NCBI RefSeq assembly: GCF_005048155.1
Contig: NZ_SUMB01000001.1
Span: forward strand, 434,001 to 498,000
DNA: 64,000 nucleotides
Reading direction: 5' to 3'
Source of the DNA: Streptomyces piniterrae
GTDB lineage: Bacteria > Actinomycetota > Actinomycetes > Streptomycetales > Streptomycetaceae
The first letter of the stretch is position 1. Every line of letters starts with the position of its first letter. Positions 16,190 through 25,827 of this stretch are shown here, one piece after another. The notes below the pieces were generated by a model. That model was not told where the DNA came from, did no database searches, and saw nothing but the letters and a program-made list of their open reading frames with translations. The position numbers and the translations under genes were made by a program.

Positions 16190-17404
16190 TCACGCCCGTG
16201 CGGCGCGGCGGCGATAGCCGTACAGGCTGCGGAGATGTCCGAACGCCCGGCGGAGCGGCCCTCGTAGGGCGGTGGGAAGGCGCCGGAGCGCGGCGGTCGG
16301 GAACGCGTCGAGCCCGCCGCCGCGGTGGAATGCTGGGGCCGGCGCGGCGGCGGGGGTGGGGCGGTGGCGGTGCCAGACGATGGCGTCCGGCTGGTAGACG
16401 ATGACGCTGCCGGCCGCGAGCACCCGGAAGAAGGCCAGCAGCTCGTCGCCGCCCTGCGAGGGTGTGCCGGTCCAGACCGCCGGGGCGAAGCCGCCGAGTT
16501 CGCGCAGGACGTCGGTGCGGAACGCCATGTTGGCGCCGGAGCCGTACTGCCCCGCGGTGAAGGGGAACAGCGGGTCGGTGGGCGGGCGCGCCACCGACCA
16601 GCTGCGCCGGGTGAATCCCTTGCTGAAACCGCCGTGTCCTTCGTGGGCGCACTGTGCGGCGGTCTTCAGGTCCGCGGGCAGGATCAGGCCGGTGACGCAG
16701 TCGACCCGCTCGCCGTCCGTGTCCGGGTCGGCCGCGCGGTCGGCGAAAGCACGGTCCAGCGCGGCGATCCAGCCCGGGTCGACCAGGGCGTCGTCGTCGG
16801 TGAAGGCGCAGATCCGGCCGTGCGCCACGGCGAGCCCGCGGTTGTGTGCCCGGGCCAGGCCCGCCAAGGACTCCCTCACATACCTGACCCGGGCCGTATA
16901 GCGCTCGCGGACCAGTTTCTCCGCGGCGTCGTCGGAAGGGGCGCTGTCCACCACGATGATCTCGAAGGACGGATGGCCGGACCGCAGCAGGCTGTTGAGG
17001 CACCTGCGGAGCGGTTCGGGCCGGTTGTGGGTGGCAACGATGACACTGACCGCCGGCGGGTCGCCCGGTTCCGCGGCCCGGACGGTGCGTCCGGGGTGCG
17101 GGCGTGCGTCCCGTTCGGCGGCAGACGTGTTCAGCTGGCGGTGTGCGGCGTCGGCCAGCGTCCGGTACAGCCCCGCGGTGTCCCCGAGGGCACCGTGAGC
17201 GCTGACCAGTCCGAGCGGGTGTCCATGCAGCCGCACCAACGCCAACACGCGTCCGTCCGGTGCGTCGGCCGGGGCGCCGCCTGGTGAACGCAGCACACCA
17301 GGCACCTCCAGGTCCAGCTCGACGACGCGGGCGGGGGTGTAGAGCGAGTCGCGGGCGGCAAGGCGGGGGCAGGCCGCTGCGGTCCGCCGGCCGAGGCCGT
17401 TCAT
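16190..17404 (-). CDS. Family 2 glycosyltransferase with extra N-terminal domain
   Basis: The 404-aa protein has about 115 residues of a separate N-terminal domain and then a GT-A fold: VSVIVATHNRPEPLRRCLNSLL, EIIVVDSAPSDDAAE, a DxD-like FTDDDALVDP and the acceptor-side SGANMAFRTDVLRELGGF. There is no QxxRW motif or transmembrane helix, so it is a single-transfer, soluble or peripheral enzyme. The ATG at 17404 has a ggggaag ribosome site. Its first bases overlap (ATGA) the stop of a short upstream frame that looks like a glycosyltransferase remnant. It is probably co-transcribed with the downstream deacetylase. Confidence 0.88.
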   Translation of the reverse strand: MNGLGRRTAAACPRLAARDSLYTPARVVELDLEVPGVLRSPGGAPADAPDGRVLALVRLHGHPLGLVSAHGALGDTAGLYRTLADAAHRQLNTSAAERDARPHPGRTVRAAEPGDPPAVSVIVATHNRPEPLRRCLNSLLRSGHPSFEIIVVDSAPSDDAAEKLVRERYTARVRYVRESLAGLARAHNRGLAVAHGRICAFTDDDALVDPGWIAALDRAFADRAADPDTDGERVDCVTGLILPADLKTAAQCAHEGHGGFSKGFTRRSWSVARPPTDPLFPFTAGQYGSGANMAFRTDVLRELGGFAPAVWTGTPSQGGDELLAFFRVLAAGSVIVYQPDAIVWHRHRPTPAAAPAPAFHRGGGLDAFPTAALRRLPTALRGPLRRAFGHLRSLYGYRRRAARA

Positions 17405-17727
17405 TGCTTCCCCACACCCACGGGTGTCGAGCGCCGGGCACACGGGCGTTCGGCGATCAGGGTCCGCGGCACTCGGCGGCCGTCGGAGACCGCGTGCAGA
17501 TGCGAGCGCCCGCCGCGACGGGGAAGGGTGAGGCTGCGCCGGAAGACCCAGGCGATGTTGCGGGCCTTGTGGTGCACCGGGAGCACCGAACTGACGATGT
17601 GTCGGATCGGCCGCTCGCACGCGTGGCGCAGCGGTGGCGTGCAGGTGAGGCGGTCACTCGTCCGGCACAGGGGGCGGCCGCCGTCCACGGTGCGCGGTGT
17701 CGTTGCTGAGGGCAGGACGGAACACAT
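17401..17727 (-). pseudogene. Probable N-terminal remnant of a Dpm/ExpE-like family 2 glycosyltransferase
   Basis: This 108-codon frame ends in an ATGA overlap with the following glycosyltransferase. It contains SSVLPVHHKARNIAWVFRR, which resembles the opening strand and helix of GT2 enzymes (VSVVLPxxNEARNxxxVF). The normal acidic nucleotide-binding motif is missing after it and the sequence becomes arginine-rich, so the gene is truncated or shifted. By hand count the third codon positions are GC-rich, though less so than in neighbouring genes, which fits former coding sequence in decay. The frame opens further to a GTG at 17787. A genuine small protein cannot be excluded. Confidence 0.4.
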
Positions 17728-18150
17728 GGGGGACTGCCTAACTGCCTGGCGCTGACGTGCCTGGCGAGAGGCAACGGGCGTGCCCACGGGTCATCGACAC
17801 CGGGCAGACCCGATGTGGTCAGAAGGCGCTGCGCCTTCGGACGAGTGGAGAAACGAGCCACGGGGGGCGGGGTGAAATGTGCACCCGGATCGCTCGGCCC
17901 CGGACGCTGAGGCGTCAGGTCGTTCTCGGACGCGGGAAGCGTCGACCACCACAACTGGCAAATGTGCTGTCCGTACGGGAATGCGGAAACGGGGTCCGCA
18001 CGGGGTACGGTGCCAGGTCTTCATGGTGGATACGGAGCCCGGCCGCAGTCAAGAGATTTGCCCGGTTTGGTTGAATTTGTGATTTATCGTCCTGAAGTCT
18101 GCTGGAGCCCCTGACGCGAGCCCCGGACGCGTCTCACATCTTTCCCGGCC
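17728..18150. other. Intergenic stretch without recognisable gene
   Basis: These 423 bases between the glycosyltransferase remnant and the GGDEF-EAL gene (both minus strand) contain no frame with coding-like codon usage or family resemblance. The part near 18040-18090 is locally AT-rich (ttgaatttgtgatttatcg) and could carry a minus-strand promoter for the glycosyltransferase genes; I cannot define -35/-10 boxes with confidence. Confidence 0.5.
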
Positions 18151-20280
18151 TCACCGCGCCGCCGCCGAGTTCGCGGCCTCCGCGATCCTGCGGGTGATGT
18201 CACCGGGCCGTGCCGGACGGCCGTAGTACCAGCCCTGCGCCCAGTCGCAGCCCAGCTCCCGCAGCCGTGCCGCGTCCGCCTCCGTCTCCACGCCCTCGGC
18301 CGTCACCGTCAGCCCCAGTGAATGCGCCAGCGACACCAGACCACCGATGATGCGCTGGCCCAGGGGATCGCCCTCCTCGGCCGGCGCCGTCCGCAGATCC
18401 TCGACGAAGGACCCGGCGATCTTCAGCCCGGACACCGGAAGATGCCGCAGATACGCCAGGTTCGACCAGCCGGTACCGAAGTCGTCCACGGTCAGCGAGA
18501 CACCCATGTCGACCAGCGCGCGCAGGGCCGGCAGCGCCGGATCGCGCGGGCCCAGCATCGCGCTCTCCGTGATCTCCAGCTGGAGGCGCCCCGGTTCGAG
18601 GCCGCTGGTCCGCAGAATCCGGTCGATGTCGGCCAGCAGCCCGGCGTTGCGCGCCTGGCGCACCGCCAGATTGACGTTGATCCGCGGCGCCGCGGAACCG
18701 AACCTGGCCGCCCACCGCGCCGTCTGCTCACATGCCTGCAACAGCACCCAGCGCCCCAGCGGAATGATCAGCCCACTGTCCTCGGCGCTGGTGATGAACT
18801 CGTCCGGTCCCAGCACCCCCAACTCCGGGTGGCGCCAGCGCACCAGCGCCTCGACCGCCACCATCGCCCCGTCGGACAGTGAACACAGCGGCTGGTACTC
18901 GATGAAGAACTCACCGCGGTCCAGCGCCATCGGAATCCGTACCGACATCGCGTACTTGCTGGCCGCCACCGCGTTGCGCTCCGGGTCGAAGAGCGTCCAC
19001 CGGCCGCGGCCCTCCTTCTTCGCCCGGTACATCGTCAGGTCGGCGCTGCGCATCGCGGCCCCGGGAGTCGTCGCGGAGATCTGCTGCTCCACCACGCCGA
19101 TGCTCGCCCGGATACCCAGCTGCTGATCCCCGATCAGGAACGGCGGGGCCAGCGCCCCCAGCACCGTCTGGGCCACCGCGATCCCCTCCTGCGGACCCCG
19201 GCAGTGCTCCAGCAGCACGATGAACTCGTCACCGCCCAGCCGCGCCACCAGGTGACCCATCGGCGCGAGGCAGGACTGCAACCGGTCCGAGACCAACGCC
19301 AACAGCTGGTCGCCCGCCTCGTGCCCGAGACTGTCGTTGATGCCCTTGAAACCGTCCAGGTCCACCGAGCACAGACCGAAGCGGGCGGCCGGCTCGGTGC
19401 TCTCCTCGAAGAGCCCCTCCAGCCGCTCGAAGAACGCCGTACGGTTCGGGAGTCCGGTCAGCGGATCGTGGGTGGCCTGATAGCGCAGCCGCTCCTGCAT
19501 CCGGTGCGGGTCGGTGATGTCCTCCAGCATCGCCACCTGGTAGCGCGGCACGCCCTCCTCGTCGCGGATCAGCGACACCGTCAGATGCGTCCAGATCACC
19601 TCGCCGTCGCGCCGGTAGTACGGCTTGTCGCACTGGAAGTGCTCCCGCTTGCCGGTGATCAGCTCGCGGTACGCGTCCCAGACGCCGGGCGCGTCCTCGG
19701 GATGCACCAGCATGTCGACGCTCAGATTGCGGATCTCCGAGGCGGGCGCGCCGAACATCCCCTCCAGTGCGCCGTTCACCGCGAGGATGTTCCCGTCGAG
19801 GTCGCCGATCCCGATCCCGATCGCGGCCGTCTCGAACACCGCCTGGAACCTGGCCTCCGAAGCGAAGAGCGCCTTCTCCGCGCCCTTGCGCGCCATGTCG
19901 ACGGCGAGCCGCATCGACTCCTGCTCCCGCAACGTGCGTTCGCGCAGCGCCGCCGACCAGCCCGCGGCGAACGCGCCGGTCAGCGCCGGCCCCCGGTCGT
20001 CCGCCGCCGGCCAGCTCTGTAGCAGCGCCACCGCCCGCGCCAGCACGCCGGAATCCGTGAAGTGCGCTTCCACCAGCAACGATCCGGCCTGCTCGGCCGA
20101 CGCGACGTCGAACGGGTCGTCGTCGTGGGCGCGCCGCAGCAGTTCCGCGGTGGTGGACACCAACGCGCCCAGCACGGCCGGACTCAACATTGCCCCGTGT
20201 TCCGCATGCAACAGACGCGACCAAGCGTCGCGGAAGCGGGCCGAAGGAGCGTCGAGCGTCCCGGCCGCCGGAGTGTTCAC
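18151..20280 (-). CDS. PAS-GGDEF-EAL cyclic-di-GMP turnover protein
   Basis: The 709-aa soluble protein has an N-terminal helical region, a PAS/PAC domain (about residues 140-260) and a diguanylate cyclase domain with an intact GGDEF motif near residue 350. The phosphodiesterase domain follows, with VEALVRW, INVNL, LEITES, VDDFGTGWS and AEGVET. Both catalytic halves look complete, so it could make or degrade c-di-GMP, the second messenger that controls Streptomyces development through BldD. The domain order matches proteins such as RmdA and CdgD; I cannot say which is the ortholog. The GTG at 20280 overlaps the upstream methyltransferase stop by 4 nt (GTGA) and is preferred over the in-frame codon at 20310. 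Confidence 0.9.
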   Translation of the reverse strand: MNTPAAGTLDAPSARFRDAWSRLLHAEHGAMLSPAVLGALVSTTAELLRRAHDDDPFDVASAEQAGSLLVEAHFTDSGVLARAVALLQSWPAADDRGPALTGAFAAGWSAALRERTLREQESMRLAVDMARKGAEKALFASEARFQAVFETAAIGIGIGDLDGNILAVNGALEGMFGAPASEIRNLSVDMLVHPEDAPGVWDAYRELITGKREHFQCDKPYYRRDGEVIWTHLTVSLIRDEEGVPRYQVAMLEDITDPHRMQERLRYQATHDPLTGLPNRTAFFERLEGLFEESTEPAARFGLCSVDLDGFKGINDSLGHEAGDQLLALVSDRLQSCLAPMGHLVARLGGDEFIVLLEHCRGPQEGIAVAQTVLGALAPPFLIGDQQLGIRASIGVVEQQISATTPGAAMRSADLTMYRAKKEGRGRWTLFDPERNAVAASKYAMSVRIPMALDRGEFFIEYQPLCSLSDGAMVAVEALVRWRHPELGVLGPDEFITSAEDSGLIIPLGRWVLLQACEQTARWAARFGSAAPRINVNLAVRQARNAGLLADIDRILRTSGLEPGRLQLEITESAMLGPRDPALPALRALVDMGVSLTVDDFGTGWSNLAYLRHLPVSGLKIAGSFVEDLRTAPAEEGDPLGQRIIGGLVSLAHSLGLTVTAEGVETEADAARLRELGCDWAQGWYYGRPARPGDITRRIAEAANSAAAR

Positions 20281-21083
20281 AACCGGCGCCCCACTCCCGC
20301 CAGGCCGCACATCAACTCCGGATGCGGTCCCACCGAATCCGGCAGGTCAGGATGCCATTCCGGCATGTAGACCACGCCCGGCTCGACGGGTTCGAAGCCG
20401 TCGAAGAGTGCCACGATCTGGTCCCTGGTGCGCATGGTGATCGGCGTCGGCGTGCGCTTGTACAGCTCCTCGTGCTCCTCGACCACCTCGGGCCGTCCCT
20501 CCCGCGACGCATGGGAGACCACCAGCGCACTGCCCGACGGCACCGCGTCGTGCAGGACCCGCACGATCCGCCCCGGATCCTCCTCGTCCTTGACGAAGTG
20601 GAGGACGGCCACCAGCAGCACCCCCACCGGCTCCCCGGGCCGCAGCAACTCGGCGACCGCGGGATGCGCCAGCAGGGCTTCGGGATCGCGCATGTCCTCC
20701 TGGACCACCCGGCACAGCGGATCGCCCTCCAGGATCAGCCGGCTGTGCTGCACGGCCACCGGGTCGAGGTCGACATAGACGACCCTGGTATCGGGCCGGA
20801 TCTCGCGGGCGACCTCGTGGACCGCGCCGAACGTCGGGATCCCGGAGCCGATGTCCAGGAATCGGGTGATGCCCTCCCCGGCGAGGAACTGCACCGCCCG
20901 CCGCAGGAACGCACGGTTGGCGCGCATGATCAGCGGAAGGTCCGGCCACATGGAGATCGCCTTGCGGGCCATCTCCCGGTCCACCGCGAAGTTGTGCGAA
21001 CCACCCAGATAACAGTCGTAAACCCGGGCGACGTTCGGGGTGTCCTGATCCGTGCCCTCGGGAACCCAATGCTGTCGCGCCAT
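20277..21083 (-). CDS. SAM-dependent methyltransferase of the DUF574 (Methyltransf_19) family
   Basis: The 268-aa protein shows the family opening GTDQDTPNVARVYDCYLGG, the SAM-binding strand FLDIGSGIPT and an acidic VYVDLDPVA after strand two, then GVLLVAVLHFV. This family is greatly expanded in streptomycetes and its substrates are mostly unknown. A GAGG ribosome site precedes the ATG at 21083. Its stop overlaps the GTG of the GGDEF-EAL gene, so the two are translationally coupled, which links an uncharacterised methyltransferase to c-di-GMP turnover. Confidence 0.88.
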   Translation of the reverse strand: MARQHWVPEGTDQDTPNVARVYDCYLGGSHNFAVDREMARKAISMWPDLPLIMRANRAFLRRAVQFLAGEGITRFLDIGSGIPTFGAVHEVAREIRPDTRVVYVDLDPVAVQHSRLILEGDPLCRVVQEDMRDPEALLAHPAVAELLRPGEPVGVLLVAVLHFVKDEEDPGRIVRVLHDAVPSGSALVVSHASREGRPEVVEEHEELYKRTPTPITMRTRDQIVALFDGFEPVEPGVVYMPEWHPDLPDSVGPHPELMCGLAGVGRRL

Positions 21084-21262
21084 ACAGCACCTCTTCGCGC
21101 CAGGAGACCAGCCAAGAGGACCCAACCCCCGCAGAAAAAGCCTCCTACGATCCCACAACCCACGCAAGCGGACCAGCCGAAACCGGGCGGGGCACACGCC
21201 GGACGAGCGGCTCGCGAAGACCTGCCGGGCCCCCGAGAATGGAATCCAGCGAGGGAGCCGCC

Positions 21263-23068
21263 ATGCCCGGAAGAATCGAGGACTACGCCCTGCTCGGCGA
21301 TCTGCAGACCGCCGCGCTGGTCGGCAGGGACGGCTCGGTCGACTGGCTCTGCCTGCCCCGCTTCGACTCGCCCACCTGCTTCGCCGCCCTCCTCGGCGAC
21401 GAACGCCAGGGCCACTGGCGGATCGCCCCCACCGGCGCCCGGCAGTGCACCGGCCGCGCATACCGCGGCGACACCCTCGTCCTGGAAACACACTGGGAGA
21501 CCGCCACCGGCACCGTACGGGTCGTCGACTTCATGCCGCAGCGCGACCACGCACCCCGCCTCGTACGCCTCGTCGAAGGCCTCAGCGGCAGCGTCGAGAT
21601 GCGCGGTGACCTGCGGCTGCGCTTCAACTACGGCCGCACGGCGCCCTGGGTGCGGCGCACCGACCGGCACCGGATCGCCGTCGCGGGCCCCGACTCCGCG
21701 TGGCTGCGCGTCCCGCCGGGCGTGCACACCTTCGGGCACGACGGCAGCACCCGCTCCGAATTCACCGTCACGGCCGGTGACCGGCTGCCCTTCGTCCTGA
21801 CCTGGCAGCCCTCCCACCTGGCCACCAGCCACCGCGTCGACCCGGAACACGCCCTCCGGGAAACCACCGAGGAATGGCGGAAGTGGACGGCCGGCTGCCG
21901 CTACCAGGGCGAATGGCGGGACGCCGTGGTCCGCTCGCTGATCACCCTCAAAGCCCTCGCCTACCAGCCCACCGGCGGCATCGTCGCCGCCGCCACCGCA
22001 TCCCTGCCGGAACGCATCGGCGGCGTACGCAACTGGGACTACCGCTTCTGCTGGCTGCGCGACTCCAGCATGACCCTCTCCGCACTGCTGCGCGGCGGCT
22101 TCCGGGAGGAGGCGGCGGCCTGGCGGCACTGGCTGGTGCGGGCCATCGCCGGCGACCCCGGGGACCTCCAGACCGTGTACGGCGTCGGCGGCGAGCGCCG
22201 GCTCCCGGAGACCGCGGCGGACTGGCTGCCCGGTTACGAGGACTCCGTCCCGGTCCGCTTCGGCAACGCCGCCGTCGAGCAGCTCCAGCTCGACATCTAC
22301 GGCGAGGTCGTCGACACCCTCTACCTCGCCCTGGTCGCCGGCATCCCGATGGAGCGTCATGTCTGGACGCTGCTGCGGAAGTTGATGGCCTTCCTGGGCG
22401 AACACTGGCAGGAGCCCGACGAAGGACTCTGGGAGGGCCGGGCCGGCCGCAAGCACTGGGTGCACTCCAAAGTCATGTCCTGGGTCGCCGCGGACCGTGC
22501 CGTACGGATGGCGGAGGCGACCGGCCTCCCGGCACCCGTCGACCGCTGGCGGGAGCTGCGCGACACCATCCACGCCGATGTCTGCGCGCACGGCTACGAC
22601 CCGGAGCGGGGCGTGTTCGTCCAGCACTACGGGGGCCGGGAACTGGACGCGGCCACCCTGTTCATCGCCAAGACCGGATTCCTGCCGCCCGAGGACCCCC
22701 GGGTGACCCGCACCGTGGACGCGGTGCGCGCCGGGCTGGACCACGACGGCTTCGTCCGCCGCTACGCCAGCGACACCGGCACCGACGGCCTGCCCGGCAC
22801 CGAAGGCGCCTTCCTGGCCTGCTCGTTCTGGCTCGCCGACGCACTCGCCGCGACCGGCCGCAAGGACGCGGCCCGCGAACTGTTCGGACGTGCGCTGTCG
22901 TCCGCCAACGACGTGGGCCTGCTGTCGGAGGAGTGGGACCCCGCGCAGCGACGCCAACTGGGCAACACCCCGCAGGCCTTCACCCATGTCGCGCTGGTCA
23001 ACACGGCGTTCCTGCTCACCGAGGACGCCGACCCGGCCAGGCCGGCGCAGGCCACGGACAGCACCTGA
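21263..23068 (+). CDS. GH15-family glucoamylase/trehalase-like enzyme
   Basis: The 601-aa protein begins with the family signature IEDYALLGDLQTAALVGRDG and SVDWLCLPRFDS, an N-terminal beta-sandwich. The alpha/alpha barrel follows with NWDYRFCWLRDSSMTL, the general acid region EPDEGLWEGR and the second acidic motif LLSEEWDP. Actinobacterial members of this group are trehalases or oligosaccharide hydrolases. There is no signal peptide, so it is cytoplasmic. The ATG at 21263 has a gaggg ribosome site; an in-frame codon at 21239 is less likely. It is transcribed alone, divergently from the methyltransferase. Confidence 0.9.
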   Translation: MPGRIEDYALLGDLQTAALVGRDGSVDWLCLPRFDSPTCFAALLGDERQGHWRIAPTGARQCTGRAYRGDTLVLETHWETATGTVRVVDFMPQRDHAPRLVRLVEGLSGSVEMRGDLRLRFNYGRTAPWVRRTDRHRIAVAGPDSAWLRVPPGVHTFGHDGSTRSEFTVTAGDRLPFVLTWQPSHLATSHRVDPEHALRETTEEWRKWTAGCRYQGEWRDAVVRSLITLKALAYQPTGGIVAAATASLPERIGGVRNWDYRFCWLRDSSMTLSALLRGGFREEAAAWRHWLVRAIAGDPGDLQTVYGVGGERRLPETAADWLPGYEDSVPVRFGNAAVEQLQLDIYGEVVDTLYLALVAGIPMERHVWTLLRKLMAFLGEHWQEPDEGLWEGRAGRKHWVHSKVMSWVAADRAVRMAEATGLPAPVDRWRELRDTIHADVCAHGYDPERGVFVQHYGGRELDAATLFIAKTGFLPPEDPRVTRTVDAVRAGLDHDGFVRRYASDTGTDGLPGTEGAFLACSFWLADALAATGRKDAARELFGRALSSANDVGLLSEEWDPAQRRQLGNTPQAFTHVALVNTAFLLTEDADPARPAQATDST

Positions 23069-23083
23069 TCACCTCGGACAGCA

Positions 23084-23116
23084 CTGATCACCGGACAGCG
23101 CCTGGCCGGTGATCAG
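23084..23116. terminator. Perfect 11-bp hairpin between convergent genes
   Basis: CTGATCACCGG at 23084-23094 pairs with CCGGTGATCAG at 23106-23116 across an 11-nt loop, directly after the GH15 gene and just before the 3' end of the small minus-strand gene. A partial extra copy of the left arm (ctgatcacctcgg) lies at 23065-23077, suggesting local duplication. Confidence 0.6.
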
Positions 23117-23126
23117 GGCAGAACGT

Positions 23127-23321
23127 TCAGGGCAGATACCGCTCCAGGGCGGCGACCCCTTTCTCGTCGATCAGACGCTTGGCCCATTTGAGGTTGTCGG
23201 GGGTGGGCTCGCGTCCGGACGCCTTGACCAGGTCCTCCGGGTCGAAAGGCCGCTCGGCGCCGGTGTACAGCTCCGTCGGCCGCTTTCGTTCGTCTGAACT
23301 CTCCGTGCTGTTGGTCGTCAC
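23127..23321 (-). CDS. Small conserved hydrophilic protein
   Basis: This 64-aa charged protein ends in DNLKWAKRLIDEKGVAALERYLP, a pattern I associate with small conserved actinobacterial proteins of unknown function. The GTG start is preceded by a very strong aggaggatct ribosome site, and codon usage is strongly biased, so I consider it real. No signal peptide, helix or metal motif is visible. It lies 94 nt downstream of the SpoIIE-type gene on the same strand. Confidence 0.7.
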   Translation of the reverse strand: MTTNSTESSDERKRPTELYTGAERPFDPEDLVKASGREPTPDNLKWAKRLIDEKGVAALERYLP

Positions 23322-23415
23322 AGATCCTCCTCTTTCCGCGCCCGCCGAGTCCCCTGGGGCGGTCGCTTGGTTCCATCATGGGGCTGGCTCCGAACACCCG
23401 CACGACGTGCGCCGC

Positions 23416-25827
23416 TCACCCCACAGGGCGTGGCGCCCCCGGATACCGCGTAGGGAACGCCTGCTCGGTCCAGATGGTCTTGCCGTACGGCGTGTAGCGC
23501 GTCCCCCAGCGCTGGACCAGCTGCGCGACGATGAACAGCCCGCGCCCGCCCTCGTCGTCGCTCGCGCTGTGCCGCAGATGGGGCGAGGTGTGGCCGGTGT
23601 CCGAGACCTCGGTCAGCAGCGTCTGGTCGCGCAGCAGACGCAGATGCAGCGGCCCGGAGGCATGCCGCACCGCATTGGTGACCAGCTCGCTGACCGCGAG
23701 TTCCGTCGCGTACGACAGCTCTTCCAGGCCCCAGTCGTGCAGCTGCCCGGTGGCCAGCTCCCGCGCCTTGCCCACCGCCGCCGGCTCCGCCGGCAGCTCC
23801 CAGGCCGCCACCTGCCGGGTGTCCAGCTCGCGGGTGCGCACCAGCAGCAACGCCGAGTCGTCGGGGGCCGTCCCGTCGGGCAGCAGCGCCTCCAGCGCGT
23901 GGTCGCACAGCTCCTCCAGCGGCCTGTGGTGGTCGACCAGCACCCGGCCCAGGGTGGCCAGGCCGACATCGATATCGCGGTCACGGGCCTGCACAAGGCC
24001 GTCGGTGAACAGCGCCAGCAGGCTGCCCACCGGCAGTTCGATCTCCAGGGACTCGAAGGGCAGCCCGCCCAGCCCCAGCGGCGGGCCGGGCGGCAGGTCC
24101 GGGAACGTCAGCCCGCCCTCCGGGTCGACGACGGCCGGCGGCAGATGCCCGGCCCTGGCCATGGTGCAGCGCCGCGAGACCGGGTCGTAGACGGCGTAGA
24201 GGCAGGTCACGCCGGTCGCCACGTCATCGGGTTCGCCGTCCGTGCCGAGCGTGGTCGCCTGCTCCTGCGCCGACTGCCCCACCAGGTCGTCCAGCCGGCT
24301 CAACAGCTCGTCGGGGGCGAGATCCAGCACGGCCAGCGCGCGTACCGTCGTGCGCAGCCGCCCCATGGTGGCCGCCGCCTGCAGCCCGTGGCCGACCACA
24401 TCCCCGACGACCAGACCGACCCGGGTCCCGGACAGCCCGATGACGTCGAACCAGTCGCCGCCGACCCCGGCCCGGTTGTCGCTGGGCAGATAGCGGTAGG
24501 CCAGGTCGACCGCGGACTGGGTGGGCAGATGCTGCGGCAGCAGATTGCGCTGGAGGGTGAGCGCGGCGGCGTGCTCGCGGGCGAAGCGGCGCGCGTTGTC
24601 CAGGCACACCGCGGTACGGGTGACCAGCTCGTCGGCGAGGTCGATCTCACCGCTGTCGAAGACGGACGGATGCCCGCCGCGCACGAAGGTGACCAGCCCC
24701 AGCAGCGTCCGCCCGGCCCGCATCGGCACCACCATCGTGCTCTCCGAGCGCACCCGGCCGCCCGAGGAGAGACTGCGGTACTGGAGCGAGCCGGGCGGGT
24801 ACTCGACGCGGTACGGGTCGGGCGGCGGCCCCCCGGCGGACATGTGCGCGGAGGCGGACGCCACGCGCAGCAGCACCGGCACCGCCCCCGGGAGGTCCTC
24901 CGGCTCCTCGCCCTCCAGCACCGCCTGCACCAGGTCGACGGTGACCGCGGCCGCGAAGTCCGGCACCGCCACCTCGGTGATCTCCTGGGCGGTGATCGTC
25001 ATGTCGAGCGTGGTGCCGATCCGGCCACCCGCCTCCACCAGCAGGTTCAGCCGCCGCTGGGCCCGGTAGCGGTCCGTGATGTCGAAGGCGTCCTCACACA
25101 CCCCCAGCACCCGGCCGTCCGCGTCCTGCAACCGGTAGTAGGAGCAGGACCAGACGCGTTCGGTGCCCGGGTCGGTCGGCAGATAGCCGACGAAGTGCAG
25201 ATCGAGGATCGATTCGCCGGTCGCCAGGACGCGTCCCATCACCTCGCGGAGCGTGGTCGGATGCCCCTCCGTGACGAATTTGCCGGTCGGATACAGGTCC
25301 TCGGCCTGCTTGCCCATAAACGCCCGCAGCGGCAGCCCCACCTCCCGCCCGTACGTGGCGTTGAACCAGGTCAGCCGCATGTCGGGGTCATAGATGGCGA
25401 GGCCCAGCGGCGACTGGGTGGCCAGCCCGTGCAGCATCGACTGCCGGGACTCCCACACCCGCAGACCGTCCAGCTCGGCCGCCACCAGCACCCGCGCGGG
25501 CTCCGTGCCCGCCTCGGCGCCGGGGGCGGCCAGCGGGCAGGTCGTCGTCGCCACCCGCAGCAGCCGCCCGTCCCGGTGCCGCGCCGTACGGACCTCACTG
25601 CCGCTCAGCGGGGCCGCGGGCGGCTGTTCGGCCGACACCGGGCCCGGCGGCAGGATCGACGCGACGGGCCGCCCGACGATGTCGCCCGAGGAGTAGCCGA
25701 GCAGCCGCTCGGCGGCCGGGCTCCAGCCGATGACCCGGTCATGGGCGTCCAGCACCGCGGTGGCCGCCCTGGTGACGTCGAGGGGACCACGGAAGTCGGC
25801 GCTCTCGGCCGCGTTCCATGCGTTCAT
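23416..25827 (-). CDS. PAS-PAS-GAF-SpoIIE phosphatase-HATPase sensor protein
   Basis: The 803-aa cytoplasmic signalling protein has an N-terminal PAS (VLDAHDRVIGWSPAAERLLG), a second PAS (LGLAIYDPDMRLTWFNATYG) and a GAF domain. A PP2C/SpoIIE phosphatase follows (GGDWFDVIGLSGTRVGLVVG, DVVGHGLQAAATM, LFTDGLVQARDRDIDVG). The C-terminal HATPase_c has SELVTNAVRHA and DEGGRGLFIVAQL. Streptomyces has many such proteins combining an anti-sigma kinase domain and an anti-anti-sigma phosphatase. The ATG at 25827 sits directly before the first PAS. It is divergent from the VOC gene. Confidence 0.9.
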   Translation of the reverse strand: MNAWNAAESADFRGPLDVTRAATAVLDAHDRVIGWSPAAERLLGYSSGDIVGRPVASILPPGPVSAEQPPAAPLSGSEVRTARHRDGRLLRVATTTCPLAAPGAEAGTEPARVLVAAELDGLRVWESRQSMLHGLATQSPLGLAIYDPDMRLTWFNATYGREVGLPLRAFMGKQAEDLYPTGKFVTEGHPTTLREVMGRVLATGESILDLHFVGYLPTDPGTERVWSCSYYRLQDADGRVLGVCEDAFDITDRYRAQRRLNLLVEAGGRIGTTLDMTITAQEITEVAVPDFAAAVTVDLVQAVLEGEEPEDLPGAVPVLLRVASASAHMSAGGPPPDPYRVEYPPGSLQYRSLSSGGRVRSESTMVVPMRAGRTLLGLVTFVRGGHPSVFDSGEIDLADELVTRTAVCLDNARRFAREHAAALTLQRNLLPQHLPTQSAVDLAYRYLPSDNRAGVGGDWFDVIGLSGTRVGLVVGDVVGHGLQAAATMGRLRTTVRALAVLDLAPDELLSRLDDLVGQSAQEQATTLGTDGEPDDVATGVTCLYAVYDPVSRRCTMARAGHLPPAVVDPEGGLTFPDLPPGPPLGLGGLPFESLEIELPVGSLLALFTDGLVQARDRDIDVGLATLGRVLVDHHRPLEELCDHALEALLPDGTAPDDSALLLVRTRELDTRQVAAWELPAEPAAVGKARELATGQLHDWGLEELSYATELAVSELVTNAVRHASGPLHLRLLRDQTLLTEVSDTGHTSPHLRHSASDDEGGRGLFIVAQLVQRWGTRYTPYGKTIWTEQAFPTRYPGAPRPVG

